Source of the DNA: Acidobacteriota bacterium
Lineage (GTDB): Bacteria; Acidobacteriota; Thermoanaerobaculia; Gp7-AA8
Assembly (NCBI GenBank): GCA_019244185.1
Contig: JAFATB010000009.1
Coordinates: forward strand, 1 to 64,000
DNA: 64,000 nucleotides
Direction of reading: 5' to 3'
Shown: positions 29,104 through 38,869 of the stretch, one piece after another
Layout of the letters: each line of letters begins with the position of its first letter
How positions within the stretch are numbered: the stretch's first letter is position 1
Program-made: the position numbers and the translations under genes
Notes under the pieces: model-generated
What the model was told of the DNA's origin: nothing
Seen by the model: only the letters and a program-made list of their open reading frames with translations
The model's database searches: none

Positions 29104-31697
29104 GGCCGCGGCGAATCCTTCGGCTGCGTCTGCGCGGCGATGGCGAGGAGATCGTCTTCGAAGAGCCCGTTCGGGCGCTCGACGATGCGGCCGAGCTCCT
29201 GGCCGTCGCGGTAGTAGATGAACGTCGCGACTTTGTCGATGTGCTTGCCGGCGAGGAGCGCCTCCGGCTTCTGCTTCGCGCGGTCGACGGCGACGAACGA
29301 CGCCGGCAGCTCGACGCCGTACGTCTTCAGATCGTCGACGATGCGCAGGAACTTCGGCACCTCGCGCTGCGAGTCGGTGCACCACGTGCCCATGTAGACC
29401 TCGATACGGTCGCCTGGCTTCACGTACGTCTTCATCATCTCAACGACGGACGGGTCGGCCTGATAACCGGCCTTGCGCTGTTCGTACTCGGGAACGCCGT
29501 GCAGCAGGCGGTCGGGCGTCGTCGGACCGATCTCGAGCGGCAGCGAGACGTTGGCGATGTTCGCGATCGCGTCGGCGCTGACGGGCGGATGTTCGTCGAT
29601 GGTGATCGTCTCCACGCGGTCGCCGCGCTCGGTCTGATCGACGACGCCCGTCATGCCTTCGTAGACGCGCGCGAAGATCGTGTAGCCGCCGTCGAGGTGT
29701 GGCTGCGGCGAATGCGTGATGAAGAACTGCGAGCCGCCGGTGTCGGGACCGGAGAGCGCCATGCCGACGGCGCCGCGCGTGTACTTCTGCAGGTTGATCT
29801 CGTCGCGGATGGCGTAACCGGGACCGCCGCTCATGTCGTTGCGCGGATCGCCGCCCTGAATGACGAAGTTCGGTACGACGCGCATGAAGCTCGTGTTGTC
29901 GAAGTACTTCTTCTTCGCCAGCTGCGCGAAGTTCCACGTCGTCAGCGGCGCGTCCTGCGTCAGCAGCGCGAGCTGGATGAGGCCGCGCGTCATGTGAATC
30001 GTGGCCGTGTGCGGCTGCCGCGACCAGCGCACGATCTCCTCGTATTTGTTCTGCGCGCGCTCGCTTGCGATCGGCGTGTACTGCATGCGCGGCAGGTGTT
30101 CCTGCTCGACGAGCTGGTCGGACGCGAAGCGGCGCACGACCGGGTCGGCGTCCGCGAGCAAGCCGATGAGGAACTTGCGGCGATCCGGATGCGCGAAACC
30201 GGCGATGGCTTCGATCGCGGCCAGGCGCGCGTCGTTCTGCGGGGCGGTGCGCTCGCGCTGTTCGATCGCATGCAGTGTGGCCAACCAGCGTCCGGCCTGG
30301 ATCTTCGTCAGCAGCGGATACTTCGAGATCGCGGTGGCGCGGACCACGACGTCGGGATCATCCATGGCTTTGATCACGCGCGGACCTTCGACGTCGATGA
30401 ACTGCTCGCCGATGGCGCCGATCGCCGACGCGCGTACGAACGGTTCCTTGTCGTCAAAGTAGACGGCGCGGACTTCCGTGCCGATCGCGCCGCTGTGCTC
30501 CGTCGCCTCGATCGCGCGCACGGCGCTCCAGCCGGTGAAGCCGCTGACGAAGTGCAGGTCGCTGAGCGCTTTGATGAAGTGCTTCGCGAACGCGCCGGCG
30601 GCGAGCTCGCGTTCCCACTGCGAGCCGTTCTTCAGCACGTCATTCAGCCGCCCTTTCGCGGTCTCGTTCATCTCCGCGTACGCGGCGAGCGGCTCGATCA
30701 TCGACGCGCGCACGCCGGGATCGGGATCGTCGAGCGCGGCGAAGACGCGCGGCAGATCGTTCGCGTTGAGGATGTCCTTGTGTTTGTCCGCGAGGCGGCC
30801 GATCGCGACGGCGGCGTTCGTGCGCACCCACGGATGCGCGTCGCCGAGCGCGTTGATGAGCGCGCGCGCGGACGCGGGATCGCCGATGCGGCCGAGCGCG
30901 GTCGCGGCGTACGCGCGCGTGAGCACGTTCGTATCCGTGAGGAGCAGCTCGAGCTGCGCGCGCGCCGGTGCATACGCGCGGCGCGCGAGCGTGTACGCCG
31001 CTTCCTGCCGGATCGCGGGCGACGGCGAGTCGAGCGCGCGCAGCGCGACGACGCTCGCCTCGTCGTTGTCGAAGCGGAAGAGGAAGCGGATCGCGCGCGC
31101 GCGAACGCCTTCGTGCGTCTTCTCGTCAGCGAGCCAGAGGTAGCGCTGCAGCCGCAGTCCGCTCGTGTCGCCCGGCGCGACCTTCGACAACGCTTCGACC
31201 GCTTCCGCGGCCACGCCCGCGTCGGGGTCGCCGGTCAGGTATTCGATCGTGCCGAGCCCGTGCTCGTCGCCGATCTCGCCGAGGGCGAAGGCCGTCATCT
31301 CGCGCACGTTGCGGTCGGCGTCGTGCGCGAGCGTTCCGAGCTCGCTGATGCCGGCCTGCGTCTCGGATGGCTCGCGCGTGCCGTTCTTGTTCTCGTCGGC
31401 GAACGCGTGCGGACCGATGCGCGCGAGCGCGAGCGCGATGCGCAGGCGATGCAGCGGATTCGGATGCGCGACCCACTGCGCGACGAGCGCGGGGTCGTAC
31501 TGGCGCCGGTCTTCGAGCGCGAGGATGCGCGCTTCTTCCTGCACGGTGAAGCCGTACGTGCCGGTGCCGTCGGAGGGGGCGGGCGTTGCCGGCGACGGCG
31601 ATGCAGCTGTCGCGGACGTGGTGGTGGAAGTCGGGTTCGTGGTCGTGGTGCCGCACGCGATGCCGAGGAGGAGCGCGGCGACGGAAAGCTTGCGCAT
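29100..31697 (-). CDS. Lipoprotein with HEAT repeats, cyclophilin-type peptidyl-prolyl isomerase and C-terminal thioredoxin-like domain
   Basis: Signal MRKLSVAALLLGIACG; HEAT-like repeats; FVIQGGDPRNDMSGGPGYAIRDE...MALSGPDTGGSQFFITHSPQPHLDGGYTIFARV; VYMGTWCTDSQREVPKF. Confidence 0.85.
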   Translation of the reverse strand: MRKLSVAALLLGIACGTTTTNPTSTTTSATAASPSPATPAPSDGTGTYGFTVQEEARILALEDRRQYDPALVAQWVAHPNPLHRLRIALALARIGPHAFADENKNGTREPSETQAGISELGTLAHDADRNVREMTAFALGEIGDEHGLGTIEYLTGDPDAGVAAEAVEALSKVAPGDTSGLRLQRYLWLADEKTHEGVRARAIRFLFRFDNDEASVVALRALDSPSPAIRQEAAYTLARRAYAPARAQLELLLTDTNVLTRAYAATALGRIGDPASARALINALGDAHPWVRTNAAVAIGRLADKHKDILNANDLPRVFAALDDPDPGVRASMIEPLAAYAEMNETAKGRLNDVLKNGSQWERELAAGAFAKHFIKALSDLHFVSGFTGWSAVRAIEATEHSGAIGTEVRAVYFDDKEPFVRASAIGAIGEQFIDVEGPRVIKAMDDPDVVVRATAISKYPLLTKIQAGRWLATLHAIEQRERTAPQNDARLAAIEAIAGFAHPDRRKFLIGLLADADPVVRRFASDQLVEQEHLPRMQYTPIASERAQNKYEEIVRWSRQPHTATIHMTRGLIQLALLTQDAPLTTWNFAQLAKKKYFDNTSFMRVVPNFVIQGGDPRNDMSGGPGYAIRDEINLQKYTRGAVGMALSGPDTGGSQFFITHSPQPHLDGGYTIFARVYEGMTGVVDQTERGDRVETITIDEHPPVSADAIANIANVSLPLEIGPTTPDRLLHGVPEYEQRKAGYQADPSVVEMMKTYVKPGDRIEVYMGTWCTDSQREVPKFLRIVDDLKTYGVELPASFVAVDRAKQKPEALLAGKHIDKVATFIYYRDGQELGRIVERPNGLFEDDLLAIAAQTQPKDSPRP

Positions 31698-31751
31698 GCG
31701 GCGAATGATATGGCTTGCGCAAAACCGGCCGCCACGCGAGACTCCGGAACA

Positions 31752-32402
31752 ATGTCCGCGGTCCCGGCCGAGTCTGCAGTGGAAGTCGAGGGAGTGTCGC
31801 GCCGCTACGGGCGCCGCTGGGCGCTCGCGGACGTGAGCTTTCGCGTTCCCGCGGCGAGCGTGCTGATGATCGCGGGACGCAACGGCGCGGGGAAGTCGAC
31901 GCTGCTGCGCGTACTGGCGACGGCGATCCGCCCCGATCGCGGACGCGTGCGCGTCGGCGGCTTCGACGCCGTGCGCGAGCGTGAGGACGTCCGCAAACGC
32001 ACCGCGCTCCTCAGCCATCACAACTATCTCTACGAGTCGCTGACCGCGCGCGAGAACCTCGTCGTCGTGGCCGATCATCTGCGCGCAAGCCGCGATTCCA
32101 TCGACGGCATCCTCGCGGAAGTCGGACTTGCGGCCCGCGCGCACGATCTCGTGTCGACGTTCTCGGCCGGCATGCGCAAGCGGCTCTCGTTCGCGCGCAT
32201 CCTGCTGCAGCAGCCGCGCGTCGTGCTGCTCGACGAGCCATACGGCGCGCTCGATCCCGCCGGCTTCGACCTCGTCGACGCGTTCATCCGCGCGTTTCGC
32301 GAGCGCGGCGCGACGGTGCTCTTCGCGACGCATCAGCTCGAGCGCAGCGCGAAGCTCGCCGACGCGAGTCTCGTGCTCGAAGACGGTCGGGTGGTCGCGT
32401 GA
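31752..32402 (+). CDS. ccmA: Heme exporter ATPase CcmA-like
   Basis: ABC ATPase (AGRNGAGKSTLLR, FSAGMRKRLSFARILLQ) directly upstream of ccmB/C. Confidence 0.88.
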   Translation: MSAVPAESAVEVEGVSRRYGRRWALADVSFRVPAASVLMIAGRNGAGKSTLLRVLATAIRPDRGRVRVGGFDAVREREDVRKRTALLSHHNYLYESLTARENLVVVADHLRASRDSIDGILAEVGLAARAHDLVSTFSAGMRKRLSFARILLQQPRVVLLDEPYGALDPAGFDLVDAFIRAFRERGATVLFATHQLERSAKLADASLVLEDGRVVA

Positions 32403-33055
32403 TCGCCGCGCTGCGCAAGGAGTTGCTGCTGCAGTGGCGATCGCGTGCGCAGTTCCTCGCGGTCTTCGTCTTCGGCGCGGCGTCGCTGCTGCTGTTCAGT
32501 TTCGCGGTCGGTCCGAACGCGCGCGCGCTGCGCACGTTCTCCGCCGGATTTCTGTGGCTCGGCCTTTTGCTCTCGTCGACGCTCACGCTCGCGGAGTCGT
32601 TTCACGCGGAGATGGAGAACCGCGCGCTCGAAGGGCTGCTGCTGTTGCCGTCCGATCCGCGCGCGCTCTACTACGGCAAGGCCATCGCGAACTGGCTGCA
32701 ACTGACGCTGCTCGGCTTCGCGCTGGTGCCGGTGATGGTCGTGCTCTACGACGCCGGCACGCTCGAGCTCGCGCGGCTCGCCGTCATCATCGCGCTCGGC
32801 GCGGCGGGGCTCTCCGCGCCCGGAACGCTGTACGCCGCGATGACGTCGCAGGTGAAGGCGAAACAGACGCTGCTCCCTTTGCTGTTGTTCCCGCTGATCG
32901 TCCCGGCTCTGCTCGCGTCCGTCAAAGCGACTTCGCTCGCGATCCTCGGCGATCCGATGGCGCAGTCGCGGTCGTGGATGGCGCTGCTGGCCGCGTTCGA
33001 TTTGATTTACTGGTCGTTGTGCGGTCTGCTGTACGGACGCGTCGTCGAAGAGTGA
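32399..33055 (+). CDS. ccmB: Heme exporter permease CcmB
   Basis: ALRKELLLQWRSRAQFLAVFVFG; GTG start; synteny. Confidence 0.9.
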   Translation: MIAALRKELLLQWRSRAQFLAVFVFGAASLLLFSFAVGPNARALRTFSAGFLWLGLLLSSTLTLAESFHAEMENRALEGLLLLPSDPRALYYGKAIANWLQLTLLGFALVPVMVVLYDAGTLELARLAVIIALGAAGLSAPGTLYAAMTSQVKAKQTLLPLLLFPLIVPALLASVKATSLAILGDPMAQSRSWMALLAAFDLIYWSLCGLLYGRVVEE

Positions 33056-33064
33056 GAAAAGGTC

Positions 33065-33775
33065 ATGGAACTGCCCAACCATAAAACGGGGTCCGCGCCG
33101 TACTGGATGCTCGCGCTCGGCATCGTCTGCCTCATCGCCGGCTCGTACGTCGGCCTCTTCCGCGCGCCGGCCGAGGCGTACATGGGACAGGTGCAGCGAA
33201 TCATGTACGTGCACGTGCCGACGGCGTGGAACGCGCTGCTGGCGATGACGTTCGCGTTCGCCTGCGCGGTCGTGTTCCTCTTCAAAGCCGATTTCAAGTG
33301 GGACGCGCGGCTCGAGGCGGCCATCGAAGTCGGCGTCCTGCTCGCGTTCCTGCTCTGCTGTCAGGGTGCGATCTGGGCGAAGCCGACGTGGGGCGTCTGG
33401 TGGGATTGGGATCCGCGCCTGACCACGACCGCGGTGCTGCTCTTCGCGTTCCTCGGCATCCTCGCGTTGCGGAAGTTCGTCGACGATCCCGCGCGCCGCG
33501 CGATGTGGTCGTCCGTCGCGACGATCATCGCGTACGCCGACGTCCCGATCGTCTACTACTCCGTGCGCTGGTGGAACTCGCTGCATCAGCAGCAGTCGAG
33601 CCCTTCGACCGTTTCGTCGCAGTTCTACTTTCCGCTGCGCGCGAACGCGTTCGGCGTGCTGTTTCTCATGACCGGCTTCATCATGATCCGCGCGCGCATC
33701 GCCACGCTGCGGCTGCGCACCGAGCTCGCTGCGCCGCCGGTCCTGCGCGGCGACGAAGCAGGAGAGATGGCATGA
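33065..33775 (+). CDS. ccmC: Heme ABC transporter permease CcmC
   Basis: WGVWWDWDPRLTTTAVLLF tryptophan-rich motif. Confidence 0.96.
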   Translation: MELPNHKTGSAPYWMLALGIVCLIAGSYVGLFRAPAEAYMGQVQRIMYVHVPTAWNALLAMTFAFACAVVFLFKADFKWDARLEAAIEVGVLLAFLLCCQGAIWAKPTWGVWWDWDPRLTTTAVLLFAFLGILALRKFVDDPARRAMWSSVATIIAYADVPIVYYSVRWWNSLHQQQSSPSTVSSQFYFPLRANAFGVLFLMTGFIMIRARIATLRLRTELAAPPVLRGDEAGEMA

Positions 33776-33906
33776 ATGGCATCATTGTCGGCGGATGGCA
33801 ATACGTGTGGAGCGCCTACGGACTCACGTTTGCCGCATTCCTCATCTATGGAGTGACGCTGTTCGTGCGGTACCGAAAGGAGCTCGCGCATGACGACCGC
33901 CACTGA
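33772..33906 (+). CDS. ccmD: CcmD-like small membrane protein (44 aa)
   Basis: MNGIIVGGWQYVWSAYGLTFAAFLIYGVTLFVRYRKELAHDDRH; position between ccmC and ccmE. Confidence 0.85.
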   Translation: MNGIIVGGWQYVWSAYGLTFAAFLIYGVTLFVRYRKELAHDDRH

Positions 33907-34387
33907 GCTGACGGCCACCGAGGTGATGCGCCGCAAGTCGCGCCTCTTCATGATCGGCGCGTTCGCCGTCGCCGCGATCGCGTTCGCCGTCATCGCCGCG
34001 AGCAGCATCAACAAGAATCTCGTCTACTACTGGACGCCGAGCGATCTCCGCCACGCCGGCTCGAAAGCCTACGGCGCCACGATCCGCCTCGGCGGCATGG
34101 TGAAGAAAGGCTCGATCCACAAGCTCGGCGGCTCGGCGGTGGAGTTCGACGTGAAAGACGCCACGCAGGTCGTGCACGTGAAGACCACCAGCGTGCCGCC
34201 GCAGATGTTCCGCGAGAACATCGGCGTCGTCGTCGAAGGGACGATGGTGCCGGGCGGTTACTTCCAGAGCGACCGCCTGATGGTCTCGCACAACAACGAA
34301 TACCGCGCGCCCGCGAAGGGCCATCCGGTCGACCGGAAAGAGCTCGAGCGGCTCATGAAGTCGACCGAGGGACTCGAAGGAAAATAG
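33890..34387 (+). CDS. ccmE: Cytochrome c maturation heme chaperone CcmE
   Basis: RLGGMVKKGSIHK...EGTMVPGGYFQSDRLMVSHNNEYR. Confidence 0.92.
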   Translation: MTTATELTATEVMRRKSRLFMIGAFAVAAIAFAVIAASSINKNLVYYWTPSDLRHAGSKAYGATIRLGGMVKKGSIHKLGGSAVEFDVKDATQVVHVKTTSVPPQMFRENIGVVVEGTMVPGGYFQSDRLMVSHNNEYRAPAKGHPVDRKELERLMKSTEGLEGK

Positions 34388-34392
34388 ATCGG

Positions 34393-36387
34393 ATGCTGGC
34401 TCCCCTCGGAAAGATGTTGATTCTCGCGTCGCTGCTGGTGTCGGCGGCCGGCGCGCTGCTCGGGTTCGCGGCGGGACGCACGCGCTCGCGCGAGGCGCTG
34501 CTGTGGGCGCGCCGGTTCGCGTACGCGTTCGCCGCGCTCATGGGGCTGGCCACGCTGACGATGGAGTACGCGCTGCTCACGCACGACTTCCGCGTCAGCT
34601 ACGTCGAGCACGTCGGCTCGCGCCTCGTGCCGACGTGGGTCACCATCGTCAGTTTGTGGTCGTCGCTCGAAGGCTCGATTCTCTTCTGGGGCTTCGTTCT
34701 CGGCATCTACATCGCCGTCGCGACGTACCTGACGCGCGGCCAGTACGAGGACTATCAGCCCGACGCCATCGGCGTGTGGCTGTCGTCCGCCGCGTTCTTC
34801 AGCTTCCTCATCGCCGGACCGGCCAGCCCGTTCGGCGTCGTCGCCAATCCGCCGCTCGATGGACCGGGGCCAAATCCGCTGCTGCAGAACCACGTGCTGA
34901 TGGCCATCCATCCGCCGTTTCTGTACCTCGGCTACGTCGGCATGACCATTCCGTTCGGCTTCGCGTGCGCGGCGCTCTTGCGCGGACGACTCGGGCACTC
35001 GCTGCTCAAACCGTTGCGCGCGTCGCTGATGGTGCCCTGGATCTTCCAGACCATCGCCATCATGCTCGGCGGCTGGTGGGCGTACGAAGTGCTGGGCTGG
35101 GGCGGTTACTGGGCGTGGGATCCGGTCGAGAACGCGTCGCTGCTGCCGTGGCTCACGGCGACGGCGGCGTTGCATTCGATCGTGGTTGTCGAACGCCGCG
35201 GCATTCTGAAAGGCTGGACCGTCACGCTCATTCAGGCGACGTTCCTCCTCGTCATTCTCGGCACCTTCATGACGCGCTCGGGCGTCTTCAACTCCGTGCA
35301 TTCGTTCACGCAGAGCGCGATCGGACCGACGATCCTCGCGTTCCTCGCGGCGTCGATCCTGTTCGTCGTCGTGCTGCTCGCGTTCCGGATCGATCGCCTC
35401 GAAACCGAAGGACGGATCGAAGGTGCGGCGAGCCGCGAGGCGATGTTCCTCGTCAACAACCTGCTGTTCGTCCTGCTCACGTTCACGGTGCTGATCGGCA
35501 CGGTCTTCCCGCTCGTGGTGGAGGCGCTCAAAGGCAAACAGATGAGCGTCGGGCGGCCGTACTTTGACAGCATGGTCGTGCCGATCGGCGCGGCGCTGTT
35601 GTTCCTCGTCGGCATCGGTCCCGCGCTGCCGTGGGGCCGCGCGACGCGCGAGCAGTTGAAGAACGCGCTGCTGCCGCCGCTGTTCGGCGCGGGACTCTTC
35701 GCGGTGATCGGCTACATCCTGAACATCCGCGCGCCGTGGACTCTGGTCACGCTCGCCTTCGGCGGCTACGCCGCGCAGGTCACGCTCGGGCAGATGCTGC
35801 TGACGGTGTTGCAGCGCACGAAGCGGGGCGAGTCCGCGGCCGCGGCGTTCGTCGATGGCAACCTGCGTCGCGGACGCCGGCGCTTCGCGTCGTACATCGT
35901 GCACGGTGCGGTGACGGTGGCGATCATCGCCATCGCCGTCAGCAGCTCGATGCGGCAGACCACCGAGCTCGCGTTCACGAAAGGGCAGACGCTGCGCGCG
36001 TCGGGCTACGATCTCACGTTCCTCGGCTTCGAACAGCGGCAGGAGCCGCATCGTGCCGTGACGGGCGCGCGCTTCCGCGTCGCGCGCGACGGCAAGGTCG
36101 TGGCCACGCTCGAGCCGAAGATGAATCAGTATCAGATGATGCGCGAGCCGGTCGGCTCGCCCGCGGTGTACAGCACGGCCGCGGGCGATCTGTATCTGTC
36201 GCTCGCGAACCTCGACGTCGCCAATGAGAGCGTGTTCATCACGGTGTATGCCGCGCCGCTGGTGATGTGGATCTGGGTGTCGGTGATCCTGATGGGGCTG
36301 GGCGCGCTCTTCTCGCTCGTCCCGGCGCGGCGCGCCACGGCGGTGCAGTCGCGCGAGAGCGTCCCCGCGGCGGCGGAGACGGCATGA
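34393..36387 (+). CDS. ccmF: Cytochrome c heme lyase CcmF
   Basis: WGGYWAWDPVENASLLPWL motif, multi-TM. Confidence 0.97.
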   Translation: MLAPLGKMLILASLLVSAAGALLGFAAGRTRSREALLWARRFAYAFAALMGLATLTMEYALLTHDFRVSYVEHVGSRLVPTWVTIVSLWSSLEGSILFWGFVLGIYIAVATYLTRGQYEDYQPDAIGVWLSSAAFFSFLIAGPASPFGVVANPPLDGPGPNPLLQNHVLMAIHPPFLYLGYVGMTIPFGFACAALLRGRLGHSLLKPLRASLMVPWIFQTIAIMLGGWWAYEVLGWGGYWAWDPVENASLLPWLTATAALHSIVVVERRGILKGWTVTLIQATFLLVILGTFMTRSGVFNSVHSFTQSAIGPTILAFLAASILFVVVLLAFRIDRLETEGRIEGAASREAMFLVNNLLFVLLTFTVLIGTVFPLVVEALKGKQMSVGRPYFDSMVVPIGAALLFLVGIGPALPWGRATREQLKNALLPPLFGAGLFAVIGYILNIRAPWTLVTLAFGGYAAQVTLGQMLLTVLQRTKRGESAAAAFVDGNLRRGRRRFASYIVHGAVTVAIIAIAVSSSMRQTTELAFTKGQTLRASGYDLTFLGFEQRQEPHRAVTGARFRVARDGKVVATLEPKMNQYQMMREPVGSPAVYSTAAGDLYLSLANLDVANESVFITVYAAPLVMWIWVSVILMGLGALFSLVPARRATAVQSRESVPAAAETA

Positions 36388-36902
36388 ACCGCACGGTGTT
36401 CGCGATCGGCATCGTCATCGCGGCGGCGGTCGTCGGCGTGCTCTTCGCCGGACTGGGCAAAGATCCCGCGGTGATCCAGTCGCCGCTCATCGGCCGCAGC
36501 GCGCCGACGTTCGCGCTGCAGGAAGTCGGCACCGGCCGCACGATCGACATCGCGCAGCTTCGCGGACGTCCGCTGGTCATCAACTTCTGGGCGACCTGGT
36601 GCGGCCCATGTTGGGAAGAGCATCCTGTGCTCGTCGCCACCGCGCGCCGGCTGCAGCCGAACGTGCAGTTTCTCGGCGTCGTCTTTCAGGATCAGGAAGA
36701 CAAGATCCTCGGCTTCCTGCAGCAGCGCGGCACGAGCTACCCGACGCTCGTCGACGTGAAGGGAAAGACCGCGCTCGCGTACGGCGTTGGCGGCGTTCCC
36801 GAGACGTTCTTTCTCGACGCGAACGGGACGATCGTCGCGAAGTACGCGGGACCGATGGACGCCGATACGCTGCAGGCGAACCTGATGAAGGCGATGCGCT
36901 GA
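36384..36902 (+). CDS. ccmG: Thiol:disulfide interchange protein CcmG/DsbE
   Basis: LVINFWATWCGPCWEEHP; VGGVPETFFLDANG. Confidence 0.93.
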   Translation: MNRTVFAIGIVIAAAVVGVLFAGLGKDPAVIQSPLIGRSAPTFALQEVGTGRTIDIAQLRGRPLVINFWATWCGPCWEEHPVLVATARRLQPNVQFLGVVFQDQEDKILGFLQQRGTSYPTLVDVKGKTALAYGVGGVPETFFLDANGTIVAKYAGPMDADTLQANLMKAMR

Positions 36903-37390
36903 TGATCTTCGCGCTGCTGCTCTTCGTCGCCACGTTGCGCGTGCCGGATGCCGCGCAGTTCGTCGGCGCGCCGAAGGGGATGCCGGTCGCGGACGCGCAA
37001 CTCGCAGCGCGCACGCACGAGGTGGCGTCGCTGCTGCGGTGCCCCGTCTGTCAGGGGATGTCGGTCGCCGACTCGCCGTCGGAGATGGCCATCAACATGA
37101 AGGAGCAGGTGCGCGAGCTGCTCGCGCGCGGCTACACCGAAGAACAGATTCTCAAATACTTCGAGCTGTCGTACGGGCAGTTCGTCTTGCTGCGTCCGAA
37201 GTTCGAAGGCGTGAACGCGCTGGTCTGGCTGCTGCCGCTGTTCGCGGTGGTCGTTGGCGTTGCGATCGTGCTGCTCAAGATTCGGAAGCTCGAACAGCCG
37301 CTGCCGCCCCGCGCGGAACCCGAAGCGGCGAACGACGATCCGTACGTGTCGCGCGTGCGCGAGCTCGTGCGCGGAGACAAACAGGGATGA
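36902..37390 (+). CDS. ccmH: Cytochrome c maturation protein CcmH (CcmL/CycL N-terminal type)
   Basis: LLRCPVCQGMSVADSPSEMAINMK. Confidence 0.95.
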   Translation: MIFALLLFVATLRVPDAAQFVGAPKGMPVADAQLAARTHEVASLLRCPVCQGMSVADSPSEMAINMKEQVRELLARGYTEEQILKYFELSYGQFVLLRPKFEGVNALVWLLPLFAVVVGVAIVLLKIRKLEQPLPPRAEPEAANDDPYVSRVRELVRGDKQG

Positions 37391-38712
37391 ATCCACCAAC
37401 CGACTGGGCGAGCGCGATCGCCATCCTCGCCGCGGGCCTGCTCCTCGGCGCACTCTTCGTCTACTTCTACAAGCGCCGCACGCCCGCCGCGCCGCTCGCC
37501 GCCGAGCCCGACCTCGCGCGGCGCGATCTCGAGGCGAAACGCGACGCGCTCGTCGCGGAACTGCGCGCGCCCGATGTCGACGCCGCGGAACGCGCGCGCC
37601 TCGAGCGCGAGACCGCGGACGTATTGCGGCAACTCGATGCGATGCCCGCGCGCGCGACGAGCAGCGCGTCGACGACGGCGGCGGCGCGTCCGGCGATGTC
37701 GCCGCAGGTGCAGGGCTTCCTCTGGGGCGCGGGCTCGATGGCGCTGCTCGCGGCGCTCGGCTTCTACGTCATGAATCACGCCTCCGATCGCAAGACAGGG
37801 GAGGGTGCGACCGGCGGCGGTCCGATGCAGTCCGCGCAGCAGCAGACCTCGACCATCGCCCCGGCGCAGCAGGCGCCCGATCCGGCGGTGCTGCAGCTCG
37901 AGGCGGCGGTGCAGAAAGATCCGAACAACCTCCAGCTGCGCAACGAGCTCGCGCAGGCGTACCTCGAGCGCGAGAACCTCATGGGCGTGTTCGAGCAGAC
38001 GCGCGTCGTGCTCGCAAAGTCGCCGAACGACAGCCGTGCGCTGACGTTCCAGGCGCTCGTGCGGATGTCGATGGGCGACCAGGCGTCGGCGAAGCAGATG
38101 CTGCAGCAGGCGACGAAGTCCGATCCGAAGAACCTCGACAGCTGGGTTGCGCTCGCGTGGATCGACGCGCAGAACGGCAAGATCGACGAAGCGCAGAGCT
38201 ACATCGCCGAGGCGACGCGACAGGTGCCGGCGGAGAAAGCGCGGCTCGACGCGGTGTTCGCGCAGATGAAGCAGCACGTGACCGACCCGCAGCAGCTGGC
38301 GCAGGGCGGTGGTGGCGGCGAACAGCAGTTGCCTCCGGGACATCCGTCGATCGACGGCGCCGGAGCGGCGGCGTCGCCGGCCGCGTCCGCGCAGAACTCC
38401 GGACCGAGCGTGCGCGTGACGGTCGATCTCGATCCGTCGGCGAAGGGAAAGAGCGGGATTCTGTTCGTGTTCGCGCGCAATCCCGCGGGTGGTCCGCCCG
38501 CGGCGGTGAAGCGACTGGCGGACGTCACGTTCCCGGTGACCGTCGAGCTCAGCTCCGCCGACTCGATGCTCGGCCAGCCGCTGCCCGCGAGCTTCCGGCT
38601 CGAAGCGCGGCTCGACAGCGACGGAAACGCGATGACGCGCACGCCGGGCGATCCGTCCGCGGCGCAGGAGAACGTGACCCCCGGCGCGGCGGTGCGGCTG
38701 TCGTTGAAGTAG
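37387..38712 (+). CDS. ccmI: CcmI-like TPR protein
   Basis: N-terminal TM, TPR region, C-terminal CcmH/CycH-like domain; operon position. Confidence 0.85.
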   Translation: MNPPTDWASAIAILAAGLLLGALFVYFYKRRTPAAPLAAEPDLARRDLEAKRDALVAELRAPDVDAAERARLERETADVLRQLDAMPARATSSASTTAAARPAMSPQVQGFLWGAGSMALLAALGFYVMNHASDRKTGEGATGGGPMQSAQQQTSTIAPAQQAPDPAVLQLEAAVQKDPNNLQLRNELAQAYLERENLMGVFEQTRVVLAKSPNDSRALTFQALVRMSMGDQASAKQMLQQATKSDPKNLDSWVALAWIDAQNGKIDEAQSYIAEATRQVPAEKARLDAVFAQMKQHVTDPQQLAQGGGGGEQQLPPGHPSIDGAGAAASPAASAQNSGPSVRVTVDLDPSAKGKSGILFVFARNPAGGPPAAVKRLADVTFPVTVELSSADSMLGQPLPASFRLEARLDSDGNAMTRTPGDPSAAQENVTPGAAVRLSLK

Positions 38713-38720
38713 AACGAGGT

Positions 38721-38869
38721 GCGCGCTGCAGTTGACGCGGCGCTTCGCGCCGCGCAACTGAGCGGCGCACATGCAGTGGCGCGCTGACTCGTCGATCCCG
38801 CCGTCGCGCACAGACGCGCAGATCGCGCGCAGGTCGTCATCGGTCATCCGCTTCAACTCGCGCGCCGTT
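38721..38869. repeat. Upstream copy of a duplicated module: palindromic hairpin plus decayed cytochrome c 3' end
   Basis: gcgcgctgcagttgacgcggcgcttcgcgccgcgcaactgagc... recurs at 38870; retains LKRMTDDDLRAI codons on minus strand. Confidence 0.85.

Noticed and set aside
29241-31751. Plus-strand 1053-aa ORF upstream of and fused to ccmA
   Set aside because: Antisense to the HEAT-PPIase gene; only the part from ATG 31752 encodes the ABC ATPase.
34258-36051. 597-aa minus-strand ORF opposite ccmE/ccmF
   Set aside because: Antisense artifact of GC codon bias; ccmF motifs are clear on the plus strand.
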